A model generated the notes under the pieces. The model was given only the letters and a program-made list of their open reading frames with translations, did not search any database and was not told the origin of the DNA. The translations under genes were made by a program, and so were the position numbers. Shown in pieces: positions 24,596 through 37,500 of a stretch of DNA of 64,000 nucleotides (position 1 is the stretch's first letter; every line of letters starts with the position of its first letter). This DNA is from Engraulis encrasicolus (taxonomy: Eukaryota; Chordata; Actinopteri; Clupeiformes; Engraulidae): NCBI RefSeq assembly GCF_034702125.1, contig NW_026945731.1, positions 660,118-724,117 of the forward strand. Direction: 5' to 3'.

Positions 24596-25236
24596 TTAGC
24601 AACACCTTCAGTGTTGCATCTAGTCAGGCCAAGAGCAATACAATATCGTTTCTGGGCTCCCGAAAAATCGGGAACTCCTCCCACTTTGTAGGGAAGCATA
24701 CAACCATTAGCAAACCAAGGGAGGCAGGTCGACTATGCTGTTTGGGAAATGTTAATTGGTATGCTCTTGGTCAGACCAAGTCTCGAAGAGATTTGAAAGT
24801 CGATGATAATCAGGCTAGCTGTATCATGCTTACCGAAGAAACTGTGAATAGTTTATGCACTGCAGTGGTGGAGCTGTGGTAGCACTTTTACAAGGACTTT
24901 GGGAGTCCAACTTCAGAGCCTTATCAGGTAGCACTTTTACTTCACTGCCTTATCAGGTAGCACTTTTACTTCACTGCCTTATCAGGTGACTGCTCTAAAC
25001 TGCACTAAACAGGCTGAAATGGATACCTCATGGCTAAACATCACCTTTGAGTTTGAGATGAAATTTTCCTCATTTCCAAGGGTCCTGGGAGCCTTGGGCT
25101 TTGATGTGTAACAGAGTGACTCGCATGCATCCTTTTAAAGAGTTTCATGAGAGCTACATTGTTGTTTCCAATTTCAGAAGCAGCATGGGGGCAATCAGGG
25201 GGGACTCATGGTCCATTCAGATAAACACAAACACAC
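24596..25236. other. No gene seen; possible MITE
   Basis: GGCCAAGAGCAATAC (about 24627) and GGTATGCTCTTGGTC (about 24758) are imperfect inverted repeats, which could mark a roughly 145 bp MITE. A 39 bp unit with TTATCAGGTAGCACTTTTAC is repeated at 24920-24985. Confidence 0.35.
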
Positions 25237-25244
25237 ACGGACGT

Positions 25245-25359
<115 letters not shown>

Positions 25360-25663
25360 ACGTCTTTATTTGTGCCCACAATTCAAAATTGAGTTTCCAT
25401 AGACACAAATTTATCAGTTGCAAAGATACTCAGGCATGAACTAGATAAGTGGTATCCCAGTGATCAATAGCCCATGGGGTAAAAGTCTCAATGATATACA
25501 CAGCACCTTCTTCTCCATATGTGTCGACTACCAATTATTGATGATATTTAACAATATTTAAGCAAGCTTTTTGCATTCATTTTTGGGAACCCCCCTAGTG
25601 ACCCTTAGCCCCCTAGTGGCCAGCCTATGCACGTGGCCCAAACTTCCAAATACAAGTACTATA

Positions 25664-26559
25664 CACTCACCGGCCACTTCATTAGGAACACCTCTCTAGT
25701 GCGGGGGTGGACCACCTTTTTCCCTTCAGAACTGCCCAAACTGCCTGCAACAATTCTTGAGTAGGCTGTGGCATTCCAATAAAGATAAATTGGTACTAAT
25801 TGGCCCAAACTGTGCTAAGAAAATATCTTTATGCCATTATATCCCCAGCCTGAAACGTTGATGTAAGGCAGGGTTGACCCATGTTTTCATGTTGTTGACG
25901 CCAAATTCTGAACATTCCACCTGAGTGTTGCAGTTGATATCGAGACTCATCAGACCAGGCAACGTTTTTCTGATCTTCTAGTGCCGTTTATGGTGAGCCT
26001 GTCCAAATTGTTGCCTCTTTTTCCTATTCTTAGCTGACAGGAGTGGCACCAAATGTGTTTTTCTGCTGCAATAGCCCATTTGCCTCGAGATTTGATGTCC
26101 TGTGTAATCAGGGATTCTCTTATGCATACCTCGGTTGTAATGAGTGGTTATTGGACTTAATGTTGCTTTTGTATCAGCTCAAATCAGTCTAGTCATTTTC
26201 CTCTGACCTCTACCATCAACAAGGCATTTTTGCCCACAGAATCGCTGCTCATTGCATTTTTTTCTATTTCGTACCATTCTTTGCAAACTCTAGAGATGGT
26301 TGTGTGTCAATATCCCAGTAGATCAGTATTTTCTGAAATACTCAAATCAAGCCCTTTCAGCCTGATAGTCATGCCATGTTCAAAGTCATTTAAATAACCT
26401 TTCTTCCCCATTATGATGCTCGGTTTGAACTGCATCAGATCATCTCAACCATGTCTACATGCAAAAATGCATTGAGTTGCCACCATGTGATTGGCTGATC
26501 AGAAATTTGCCTCAATGAGCAGTTGTAACAGGTGTTCCTAATGTAGTGGCCGGCAAGTG
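25664..26559 (-). mobile_element. Tc1/mariner-type element relic
   Basis: The ends are CACTCACCGGCCACTTCATT and, on the complement of the right end, CACTTGCCGGCCACTACATT, both followed by AGGAACACCT. TA flanks each side (25662-25663 and 26560-26561), the target of the Tc1/mariner/IS630 superfamily. The minus strand retains a transposase fragment. At 896 bp the element is shorter than an intact Tc1 element. Confidence 0.85.
25845..25979 (-). pseudogene. Tc1-type transposase fragment
   Basis: On the minus strand, 45 codons are open and read KNVAWSDESRYQLQHSGG then MFRIWRQQHENM. The WSDES block is the first catalytic-Asp motif of Tc1-like DDE transposases. Weaker matches continue towards 25730 (NATAYSRIVAG). 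Stops and indels prevent a functional protein. Confidence 0.8.
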
Positions 26560-26712
26560 TATATTGGCATTTGTAGCCCATCACAGTGATTTCCTGCACA
26601 AGTGGTTGATACTTCATTAGTTTCTCACAAAGTTAGTTTATTATGAGTCAAAGCAACATCCTACTTCCACTATGTCAACAGTTTGATTGTCCTCATCAAT
26701 AATAGTGATGAG

Positions 26713-26853
<141 letters not shown>

Positions 26854-26978
26854 ACTTTCTAGTGTGTGCTGTTTTACACAGGAATGGAAGGACCTTACAC
26901 GGACAGCAGACATCTGGCTGCAGACAGGGCAGCTGAGCAAGAGGAAAACTAGGTGATGTGACAAAACAACTGAACGCA

Positions 26979-27155
26979 GTGCAGCACAGCACAGCATGGC
27001 ACAGCATAGCACAGCACAGCATGGCACAGCATAGCACAGCACAGCACGGCACGGCACGGCACAGCACGACATAGCACGGCACAGCACGGCACAGCATAGC
27101 AAAGCACAGCATAGCACAGCATAGCACAGCATAGCACAGCACAGCATAGCACAGC
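26979..27155. repeat. AGCAC/AGCAT pentamer array
   Basis: Some 35 five-base units of AGCAC, AGCAT and GGCAC. The Cys/Ala/Val/Leu-rich minus-strand frames through it are artefacts of the repeat. Confidence 0.95.
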
Positions 27156-27471
27156 CAGGGGCAGATCTAGCCATTTTGGGGCCCTAGGCGAAATTTAAAC
27201 ATGGGGCCCTCAAGAGCCATTCTTTAAACACGTACACAAAATAAGGGTCACAAATTGGCATGGAAGGAGTATGGGTGCTATTTAAGTGTTTTGTCTCATA
27301 TGTCTTTGATTACTTTACATAAGTGACCAATTTGTGTTTATTTATTTATTTATTTAACTTTTTTGTCTGTTTATCACAACTGGTGTAACAGTTGAGGGCC
27401 CGTATGGAGGACAAATTTGGTCAGGGCCCTAGGCAATTGCCTAGGTTTGCCCAATGTAAAGCCCACCTCTG
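27156..27471. mobile_element. hAT-like MITE inside the pentamer array
   Basis: The left end is CAGGGGCAGATCTAGCC and the right end, read on the complement, is CAGAGGTGGGC. The 8 bp AGCACAGC is present on both sides (27148-27155 and 27472-27479). Because the flank is itself an AGCAC repeat, the duplication could be fortuitous. GGGCCCTAGGC-type palindromes lie near both ends. Confidence 0.6.
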
Positions 27472-27479
27472 AGCACAGC

Positions 27480-28285
27480 ACAGGATATGCATGGCTTCAC
27501 TAACACACTCTCTCCCTTGAGAACATCTCTTGGACGAAAAAAAGTAAAGGAGGAAAAAAATGGGAGGAAAGGGGAACGGAGGAATAGTAATTAACCTACA
27601 TGTGTAAGGAGGCCAAAACAAACCAGCTGAAAAGTGAGACTCAGCTAGACTTCAGCAATGCCCTTAAGAACTGACAAATAATGTGCTAATGCTGCCTCCG
27701 TGGAAAATGTACATAAATAAATACAGATAGAAAGGGGTTTGTTTGGCTTGTTGTTTTCCCTTTAACTTATGCATGTATTACTACATTGGAAAGACACACA
27801 TGCTTTGTTAATATAATTTTAATTTGCTATGCAATAAAATAAAATGTCAAATCAATGCCACCGGATACATTTTCAGCTTGATCAAATCAACATGTCTTTC
27901 TTGCTTTAAAAGCCTTTCGCAGGCACTTAGGCTGTGCTACTCAGGCTGTGCTACGTGACCTAGATGCACTCCAGGAAATGATGTCATCGTCTCCATATAA
28001 AACACATGTACACTAATAACCAGACGCTTCGCTAATCGACCCAATTAAGCCCTGGGGCCTATGACCCGGCGCAAAAGCTTTCAGCAGCTCTTTGTTTGCA
28101 TATGCGTCACATCAAACGCAATGATTAGGGCGCCCGCAATGTCTGCTTTGTTGATCATGAATGGTGGGCTGGAAATGCCGGTTGGTCCATTAAGGCCAAC
28201 GTCAGAAATAAATGGCCTTATGAAACATACAAATCAGATGCTGGGCAGAGGAGGAGGCAGCAAGAAACATCAGGAATAAATGACC
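27480..28285. other. No gene seen; possible conserved non-coding DNA
   Basis: The segment 28030-28230 is of mixed composition and repeat-free. It contains homeobox- and POU-like words (CCAATTAAGCCC, TTTGTTTGCATATGC). It could be a conserved regulatory element. This is a guess from composition only. Confidence 0.25.
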
Positions 28286-28289
28286 TTAA

Positions 28290-28527
28290 AAGGTACACTG
28301 TGCAAGATTTTCCAGAATTCATGCTACCCATTCACTAAAGTTACCTTTTTCGTGAATACTTACCACCACTAGTATTCATTATGACTGGAAAAATTGCACT
28401 TTTCATACATGGGGATTATTACTTAGTAAACTTTCATTAAAAGATCAAATTTGGCAATAGGCAGCCCAGTTTCAATGAGCAGCATAGTTGCAGTACCTAT
28501 TTTGACCATTTCCTGCACAGTGTACCT
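28290..28527. mobile_element. TTAA-targeted MITE, 238 bp
   Basis: The ends AAGGTACACTGTGCA and TGCACAGTGTACCT are inverted. TTAA precedes the left end (28286-28289). On the right the TTAA is split: its first three bases (28528-28530) and its last base (29586) flank the next element, which inserted at the TA within it. TTAA targeting is typical of piggyBac and Kolobok elements. Confidence 0.75.
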
Positions 28528-28530
28528 TTA

Positions 28531-29583
28531 CAGTTTTTCTCGATTGGTTTGGCTAATTTCTTGAAACCAAGATGACATTTCTATAAATTTTGGGTCATTT
28601 GGCTAAACATTCTTACACTTCTGCACAACAGATCAGCTAACAAGCAAAATGTCATATACCTCCCAAAACAGCTCATTCTTGAATCAGCACTAGACCTTCT
28701 CCCACATAAATGGTCAGTACCATCAAAATGGCATAGATCCTTCTCATTTACTAATAAACAGAATCAATCAAAAATGAACAGGATGGTTCAGTATAACTAC
28801 ATAGATTATCATGACTTGCTCATATCACTCCAAAAACAGTTTACCCGTGTTGTCAAAACTAAATTCCTTCCCCACATATATCATCAGTACCCCCAAAATA
28901 CATTGTCCCTTTATCATTGTGTAAGCACTGCAAGTCAAAATGGTTAGCTGTTTTGTCTACTTTCAGCTAACAGATTTCGACTATGTATACAAATTGAAAA
29001 ACCACTGAAATTTGACAACACAGACAATTTACCAAGAACATTAATCTGTAACTTTCTTTACTGTAAATTCATATACAGAAAGTAATGCCCATTTATTACA
29101 GGTTTCTCATGGGCTTGGCTCATTTCTCAAAACAGAGATAACATTCTCAAAATACCATTGACAAATCCCAAAACAACTAGCAATTGTTCAAAACAGAATG
29201 TCGTTTGGAGAAATGTCAAGAAATTAGCCAAACAATAGAGGAAATTGTAGTATACACGGTTGTAAAATCATTTTCTACAAACTACTGAAGTTACAATATC
29301 ATATGGCCTTTTGAACACTGTCATGAATTTACTGTTGAAGGAAATTGTTAAAATATTATGTCCTTGACTGTTTTGACAATTGTGTAGACTACTTTGCATA
29401 TGATGACTTACACAATGAAATCATGCTGACATGTTTTGGAGAGGGCATTTGATATTTGATGAAAGCAATGAGAAATGCCATTCTGTTTTGGAAAATTGCA
29501 AGTTGGTTTGGGGATTTGTCTGTGTTGTTTTGAGAATGTCATCTCAGTTCTGAGAAATTAGCCAAACCAATCGAGAAAAACTG
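28531..29583 (+). mobile_element. TA-flanked TIR element, family F copy 1
   Basis: CAGTTTTTCTCGATTGGTTT at 28531 and its complement ending at 29583 are inverted repeats of about 35 bp (the ends read GGCTAATTTCT inwards). TA occurs on both sides (28529-28530 and 29584-29585). The element is 1053 bp, with no coding capacity seen. It provides the empty-site reference for the MITEs in copy 2. Confidence 0.85.
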
Positions 29584-29990
29584 TAAAGATACTGGGCAGA
29601 GGAGGAGGAGGAAGGCACTTTGCAAAGGCCTGTCCACTTACAGTTTTTCTCGATTGGTTTGGTTAATTTCTCATAGATGACATTCTCAAAACAACACAGA
29701 CAAATCCCCAAACCAACTTGTAATTTCCCAAAACAGAATGGCATTTCTCATTGCTTTCATCAAATATCAAATGCTTTGTACATGTCTCAAATGTTTAGTA
29801 CATCTCTGCAGATGGCTAAGTAGAGATACCCTACAGTTGACACATTGAGCATACATATAGCATATTTTCCAAATACATTGAGCTTGCTTATTTAAACGAA
29901 TTAGACAATTCTCAGTGTAATGGTTGCCCTCTCCAAAACATGCCAGTATGATTTCATTGTGTAAGTCTTCATATGCAAAGTAGTCTACAC

Positions 29991-30120
29991 CAGTGTTTCT
30001 CAACCTTTTTTTAGGTGAGGCACCCTTTCAACTCATGAAAAATTTCGAGGCTCCCCAAACCAACAAGCTGTAACATGACATGGCATCCGAGTGCCCCGGC
30101 ACCCCTGTTGAGAAACACTG
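29991..30120. mobile_element. hAT MITE, 130 bp
   Basis: CAGTGTTTCTCAACC and its complement GGTTGAGAAACACTG (with one slip) form the ends, a classic hAT terminus. A perfect 8 bp duplication GTCTACAC flanks it (29983-29990 and 30121-30128). Copy 1 of the host element shows the single, uninterrupted site at 29382-29389. Confidence 0.92.
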
Positions 30121-30371
30121 GTCTACACAATTGTCAAAACAGTCAAGGACATAATATTTTAAGAATTTCATTAAACAGTAAACTCATGACAGTGTTCAAC
30201 AGGCCAGATGATATTGTTACTTTACTAGTTTGTAGAAAATAATTTTACAACCATGTATACTACAGTTTCTTCTGTTATTTGGCTAATTTCTTGACATTTT
30301 TCTCAACGGCATTCTGTTTTGAACAATTGCTAGTTGTTTTGGGATGTGTGCATGTTATTTTGAGAATGTTA

Positions 30372-30709
30372 CCGCAGAAATACACCAGCGGTGATGCGAT
30401 TCAAGCGACAGAGTGCAGCAGCAAGCGATACGAGCGATTGAGGAGACTAGAGTATGTCCGTACAGGCAGAAGGCAAAGCATTCAAGCATTCCCATTGGCT
30501 GTGGTCACTGACCTCTATACAGTCATTGGCTGTCGCGGCTTGTCGCCGAACCGCGTCATAGAAAGTTGAAAAGATTTCAACTTCAAACTGTCGCGCTCGT
30601 CGTGCAAATCGCTCTAGTCTCCAGAATCGCTTTTGTCTCTCAACTCAATACAAAGTCAATTACTTCCGTCGCTCGCCTCGCTCAGATCGCCGCTGGTGTA
30701 TTTCTGCGG
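30372..30709. mobile_element. Harbinger-like MITE, 338 bp
   Basis: CCGCAGAAATACACCAGCG and its complement form the ends, and TTA is duplicated on both sides (30369-30371 and 30710-30712). The uninterrupted site is visible in copy 1 around 29139. A TTA/TAA duplication is the signature of PIF/Harbinger elements. The interior is rich in GCGA/TCGC words. Confidence 0.88.
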
Positions 30710-31390
30710 TTATCTCTGTTTTGAGAAATGATCCAAACCCATGAGAAACCTGTAATATATAGGCATTACGTTCTGTATATGAATTTACAGTAAAGAAAGT
30801 TACTGATAAATGTCCTTGGTAAATTGTCTGTGTTGTCAAACTTCCATGGTTTCACACACTTTTTAATTTTTATACATAGTCGAAATCTGTTAGCTGAACG
30901 TAGACAAAACATCTAAAAAAATTGACTTGCATTACTTACACAATGGCAAAGGGACAATGTATTTTGGGGGTACTGATGATATATGTGGGGAAGGAATTTA
31001 GTTTTGACCCACGGGTAAACTGTTTTTGGAGTGATATGAGCAAGTGATGAGGATCCATGTAGTTATGCTGAACTATCCTGTTTATTTTGACAGAAGGACT
31101 AAATGAATGCAAATGAGTCAAAGCAATTGAGAAGGATATATGCCAGTTTTATGTGGGAGAAAGTTTTGTGCTGATGCAAGAATGAGCAGTGCCGCCCTGC
31201 ATTTGGAAAATCCAGTGCCGGCAGTGTCCTGTTGAAATGAATGGCAAAGTAGCAAAATAGCATTGGCTGTGGGGAGGGTTGGTGTGAAAGGCTGAGAGGC
31301 AGAGCTAGAACACAGCGCCCGGAACTCTGCCGCCATGCCACACTCTGGTGTACTGTATAACCGGTCTGGCCTTATCTGTGAAAGGCAGAG

Positions 31391-31830
31391 GACCAGAGAG
31401 GAGGAGAGATCATGTCTGGATGCCAATAGTACTGGACCAGAGAAGAGGAGAGATCATGTCTGGGGGCCAATAGTACTGGACCAGAGAAGAGGAGAGATCA
31501 TGTCTGGATGCCAATAGTACTGGACCAGAGAAGAGGAGAGATCATGTCTGGATGCCAATAGTACTGGACCAGAGAGGAGGAGAGATCATGTCTGGATGCC
31601 AATAGTACTGGACCAGAGAGGAGAGGTCATGATGATGGACAGAAAGGTCATGTCTGGGTGTCAATAGCACTGGTGATGAGAAGACCAGGAGAGCTCATCT
31701 CTGGGTGTCAATAGTATTGGAGAGGAGGAGAGCTCATGTCTGGGTGCCAATAATAGCTGGACCAGAGAGGAGGTGAGATCATGTCTGGGTGTCAATTAGT
31801 GCTGGTGAGGAGGATAGGAGGAGAGCTCAT
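31391..31830. repeat. 44 bp minisatellite
   Basis: About nine units of 44 bp (GACCAGAGAAGAGGAGAGAT then CATGTCTGGATGCCAATAGT) start at 31391, 31435 and 31479. Units become divergent and shorter after 31620. Confidence 0.9.
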
Positions 31831-31882
31831 GTCTGGGTAGCAATTGCCCTACAAAGGCAAAGAGTAGTATGTGGATTTTTAC

Positions 31883-32675
<793 letters not shown>

Positions 32676-32989
32676 GAAGTCCAGTGATATAGTTGAAGGT
32701 GGCATTTTGGTGTGATATAAAAGAGCCTGGCCTTTAGCAGTAGGCCACAGGTTCTCTCTGCAGGAATTGTCCCCCGATGCTGACACATTTTATTTTCTAC
32801 AACTACAAATGGGGTCACTGCCTTGGAACCTGGCAGTGCTGGTGTGCTTTGGTAAGACACGGCCAAAAGCTCAAGTATGCCTTGAAACAAACCTGAATTA
32901 ATAACATAACAGTTTGTGAAATCCTCTCCTCTGCGTGTGTGGACTACTGAAATTGTGTTTTCATGTTTGTGGATGAAAGTCATTATTCT

Positions 32990-34374
32990 TGTAGCCCTGT
33001 GAGAATTTAATATCCTTTAATAATAAATAGTTGGTATAATAAATACTTTCAATAAATACTGTTCATAATTAGAATAAATAAGTTCTAGTTTAAAAGGTTA
33101 AAATATTAAGAGCTTTGATAATGAGAGTTCATTACATTGGGAATGTGGTGATGTCATGTTTAAAACGAGGATGTAATGTAATATGCATTGAGAGTTTCTT
33201 GAATGTATATTTTTGTTTGCTTTACTATTATTTTCTGAAGGATGTAAATGTCTGAAAGATGTTTATATTAATGTCAGAGATGTTTCTGAAGAAGCATAAT
33301 ATTTCGTTATGTCTTAATTTCTGTAACCAATCAGAAGCTAGAGAGTTGAGAGGTCGCAGGAAGTGTAGTAGTTGAGACTTGGAGAAGAAGGAGAAACCGG
33401 AGAAACTGATGTGTGCGTGTGAAGCCGGATTCCGTGAAGATAAGTTAAAATGGAAATGTGTAACCCATGTATTTCTGACCAGTAGACATAGTAGTAACAG
33501 AAGTGAACAACGAGTGAGCTTATTTCGTTGCTACAATGACTTTGGGACTGTTTAAGAAGACCTACTGCCACTCGCGGTAAAAGTTCAGGCAGTCGCCATT
33601 CATGTTAATGTAAGCTTTCATTGTGAGTTAGCTTTGTCGTGTGCTTTCGAAAACGGACATTGTTCGCCAGTCCGGAGAACAAGTTGTGTCGCGTGAGGAG
33701 CCAGAGGACATTGTCTAATCCACGGGAGAAGTTTACAGCCGTCGAAGACATCGTTTGGAGACAAGGTGTCGAGGTGCGGTGCAACACGCGTTGTGCATGC
33801 ATGCAGCTCGTGGACGCTGCGCTGCGTGTGCTTGCTGGAGCAAGGAACCTTTTCTCTCATACACCATCACGTCTCGTTTGCCGTCTACTCTGAGTAATTC
33901 TACGCACTCAAGCATCTCTACTTCTTCTAAGCGCTGACTTTGGGGTATTTTAGTAGTTTGCCGGCTTAAGTTTCCTTTTGTATTTTCTATTTTTCAGAAT
34001 TGCTGAGTATTTTCAAGTGTATTACTGTGACTGTATTGGAATGTGATATTTCATGGTTTGAATAACTGAAAGGTATTTGGTTTAAGCTGAACTAAGGAAT
34101 ATATCTAAGGTTGATTTAAGGCTATACCCAAGGGGTAAAGGATATTTTTGGTTTATAACTGAAAGAGAGTGAACTATTTACAATTCATCTAAACTTAATT
34201 AATTTATGTATGTGTGTGTTTTATGTGTGAATTTAAAGTAAAGTAACATTTATTTTAAAACTGACTGATTACTTATTAAAACCAAAGGTATAACCTAATA
34301 ACTTATTAGTTATAAAGGACCTAGGGTAGCTAAACCCCTGTGTAATTCTCTGTAAGGAGCAAAGGGGCGCTACA
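32990..34374 (+). repeat. Gypsy 5' LTR (1385 bp)
   Basis: It begins TGTAGCCCTGTGAGAATTTA and ends GGAGCAAAGGGGCGCTACA. It matches 40595-42598 except for the insertion there. Short open frames inside both LTR copies (for example 33639-33893) are not convincingly coding. Confidence 0.95.
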
Positions 34375-34380
34375 TAAAAT

Positions 34381-34398
34381 TGGAGGCACTGCTGGGAT
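34381..34398 (+). promoter_or_regulatory. Candidate primer-binding site
   Basis: TGGAGGCACTGCTGGGAT lies 6 bp after the 5' LTR. It begins TGG, as a match to a tRNA CCA end should. It resembles the complement of a leucine tRNA 3' end with about four mismatches by memory, so the tRNA assignment is weak. Confidence 0.5.
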
Positions 34399-34542
34399 TA
34401 GGTAAACCTATGGTTTTATTTTGTGCATTTTAGTGTTAAATAGGTTACATTAAAGGTGTACTAGGTAAAATACTTGACCCTTTAAAATTTTACGTTTTTC
34501 ATTCTTATTAGCTTCTTATTACTGCATTAATACCTTTTCACT

Positions 34543-37500
34543 ATGGATATTACGTCAGTACAGTCAGAGCTGGCTACTGAGCTCAGAGAGTGGTGTCAAG
34601 GTGAGTTTCTCAACGAAGACAATGCCCTACTTGCCTTGGTGCCTAAAGGCTATGAAGTTGAAGACATAGAGAAGACTCTTGCAACTGTGAAAGCCTGGGG
34701 ACGTGTGCGAGTGAGAGGAAGAAGATTCAATACCAAACTGGACAGATTGAGCGTGCTTTGTGAAACAAAAGAGAAAATTGACCCCACTAAGGTTCCTTCT
34801 GAAGTGAAAAGCCTGACAGCGGAAGAATTTTGGCCAGTCATCGTCGCAGGTGAGCGTCCTGATCCCGATGAAGCTAACCAGACCCCATTGAAAAATCTGC
34901 TTGATGCTTCAGCGTCCAATAGCTCTGCTGAGTCCATCATTCGGGCAGTTGGGGATGTGTTGTCGAAAATTGAGAAGCCTTCAGGTGAGAACAGCAGTTA
35001 TCGTCGCCTAAGGATGTTTTCGGGCACACTACCTACACCCGTTGGAGAAGAGGCATTGGAACACTGGCTCGAGCAGGCACGTTTAATGGTGGAAGAAAGC
35101 GACTGCTCAAGTAAAGAAAAGCGAAGACGCATTATGGAGTGTCTTAGAGGACCTGCACTTGCAGTAGTGAAAGCAGTGCGAACAGCTGAGGCTGACGTCA
35201 CGCCTGCTGAGTGCTTGGATGCAATTGAGAGTGCATTCGGTGCAGCTGAGTCAGGTGAAGACCTCTATTTCGAGTTCCGATTGTTGCAACAAGGAAAAGA
35301 CGAGAAGCTGTCTGACTTCTTGAGGCGACTAGAGCAGTCCCTTACCAAAGTAGTCTCTAAAGGCGGTATTCCCCCAAGCCGTGTGGACCTTGTCCGAGTA
35401 GAGCAGCTGCTACGAGGGGCCATACATTCGGACTTGATGCTGATCCAGCTTAAGATAAGGGAGAGAAAGCTAAAACCACCAAAGTTCTTAGAGCTGCTAG
35501 CTGAAATCCGGGCTGAAGAGGAATACGCTGCTGCTAGAGTCAAGCTCAGTTCATCTGTCCACAGAGTTCATGCTAACAAAGAAGTGGACAGTCGCCAGAC
35601 GGAAATACTGACCTTGAAAGCAGAGATAAAAGAGCTAAAGTCATTGTTTGCCGCTATGAACACAAAACCATGTCAAGAAGTGAGTGACGATGACAAAGAG
35701 CTTAGTCCAGTACCAGTTTCAGTGGCTGAGAGCTGTGAAAATGCTGAGGTTGCAGCGTTGAAGAAGCAGGTGCGCAGGTTGCAGAACAAGTTGACCAAGG
35801 GCCCCAAAGACTCTCAGGCTCCCGCCAATGCACTGAGAGTACAGCCCTCCAAGCCTGCTCACAACAGCCAAAAGCCACAAAAAGTCAAAGCCTCTGATGA
35901 GTGTATCTGTTATCGTTGTGGCGAGCAGGGGCACTTCGCCAACAAGTGCCAAAACGCAGAAAATCAGAGCAAAGTCATTCAAAAGCTCATCCAGTCTCTA
36001 AAGAAGGCTAAGACAGGGCAATCACCTAGCCCTGAGGCAAAGAGCCCAGAGACCGTGTGCCTCAGTCGTAAAAGTGAAGTTGCTGAAGCTGGAGGCTCAC
36101 AATTCCCAAAGGGCCTAATAGGTCCCCCCTCTGTTGTACACATACGAGTAAATGGCCACCCGTGTGAAGCTGTCCTAGATAGTGGATCACAAATCACCAT
36201 TATTTTCGAAACATGGTACAAGCAACACCTACCAGACGTACCAATCAACCCTGTCTCAGGACTAGCCATATGGGGGTTAAGTGAAAACAGCTATCCCTAC
36301 CTGGGCTATGTCGTGGTAGACATGGAGTTCCCTGAATGCATCAGTGGTTCCAAAGAGTCCATCTCTGTCTTGGCATTGATATGTCCTGGCCCTAGAACAC
36401 CTGACCAGATTCCAGTCATCCTGGGGACCAACGCCAGTCTCTTCAAACGCTTGGCGAAGATATGCCGAGAGACTGCAGGCGTGGACATAGCTCAGACGCT
36501 GGGGATACGAACTGAGGAAGTAGTCCAACCCAGTCCAGAGCTTGGTGAGGGAGAAGAGGACGTAGGATGTATCCAATGGATGGGTCCTGGGCCCCTGACC
36601 TTACCTGCTGGGCGGGTGTGTCAAGCCATCTGCCAGGTGATGACGGAGAAGTCATTCGACCAAGAGGTGCTGATGGTGGATGCTTCACCGACAGTTCCAC
36701 TTCCAGCTGGTTTGCTACTGCAGCCCATGGTCGTGCCAGGTCCAGAGGTGAACGTAAACCATTTCCGCGTAATAGTACGCAATGAGTCAGTACGTGATAC
36801 CGTCCTACCTGTTGGAACAGTCATGGGAAACTTGTGTCCTGCTGACGCTGTGAGACCTGCTCTACAGTCAAAGAAGACGTCAAGTACTGAGGTGACAGAG
36901 AGGTTTGACCCCAGCCTCATTGACTTCGGCGACTCACCCATCCCAGAGCACTGGAAGTCCAGACTCCGGAATAAGCTGTCAGAACGAGCTAACGCCTTCT
37001 CTTTGCATGAATGGGATGTGGGGCTGGCAAGAGGAGTAGAGCATCACATCAGGCTGTCAGACACCAGGCCTTTCCGAGAGAGGTCGCGGCGTCTAGCGCC
37101 TGCAGACATTGAAGACGTACGCAGACATCTACGTGATCTTCTGAATTCTGGCATTATCAAGGAGTCCCGTAGCCCATACGCTTCTCCGATAGTCGTCGCA
37201 AGGAAGAAGAACGGTAGTGTCAGAATGTGTATCGACTACAGAACATTGAATACCAGAACTGTACCCGACCAATACACCACTCCTCGCATTGACGATGCGC
37301 TGGACTGCCTCACAGGAAGTAGGTGGTTCTCGGTGCTAGATCTACGGTCAGGGTACTATCAGATTGCAATGGCAGAACCTGATAAAGAAAAAACAGCCTT
37401 CATCTGCCCATTAGGATTCTACGAGTTCGAAAGAATGCCACAAGGTATCACCGGAGCCCCCGCGACATTCCAGCGATTAATGGAGCGCGCTGTAGGTGAT

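Larger units (their letters stand above)
29641..31187 (-). mobile_element. Family F copy 2, inverted and truncated
   Basis: It starts at 29641 with the same terminus as copy 1, after TA, and runs in inverted orientation through matching sequence to about 31187 (GTGCTGATGCAAGAATGAGC corresponds to copy 1 near 28675). The far terminus is missing. Two MITEs interrupt it, at 29991-30120 and 30372-30709. Confidence 0.8.

Noticed and set aside
33639..33893. Frame of 84 codons present in both Gypsy LTRs
   Set aside because: Duplication explains its presence twice. The opposite strand is equally open and no domain is recognisable.
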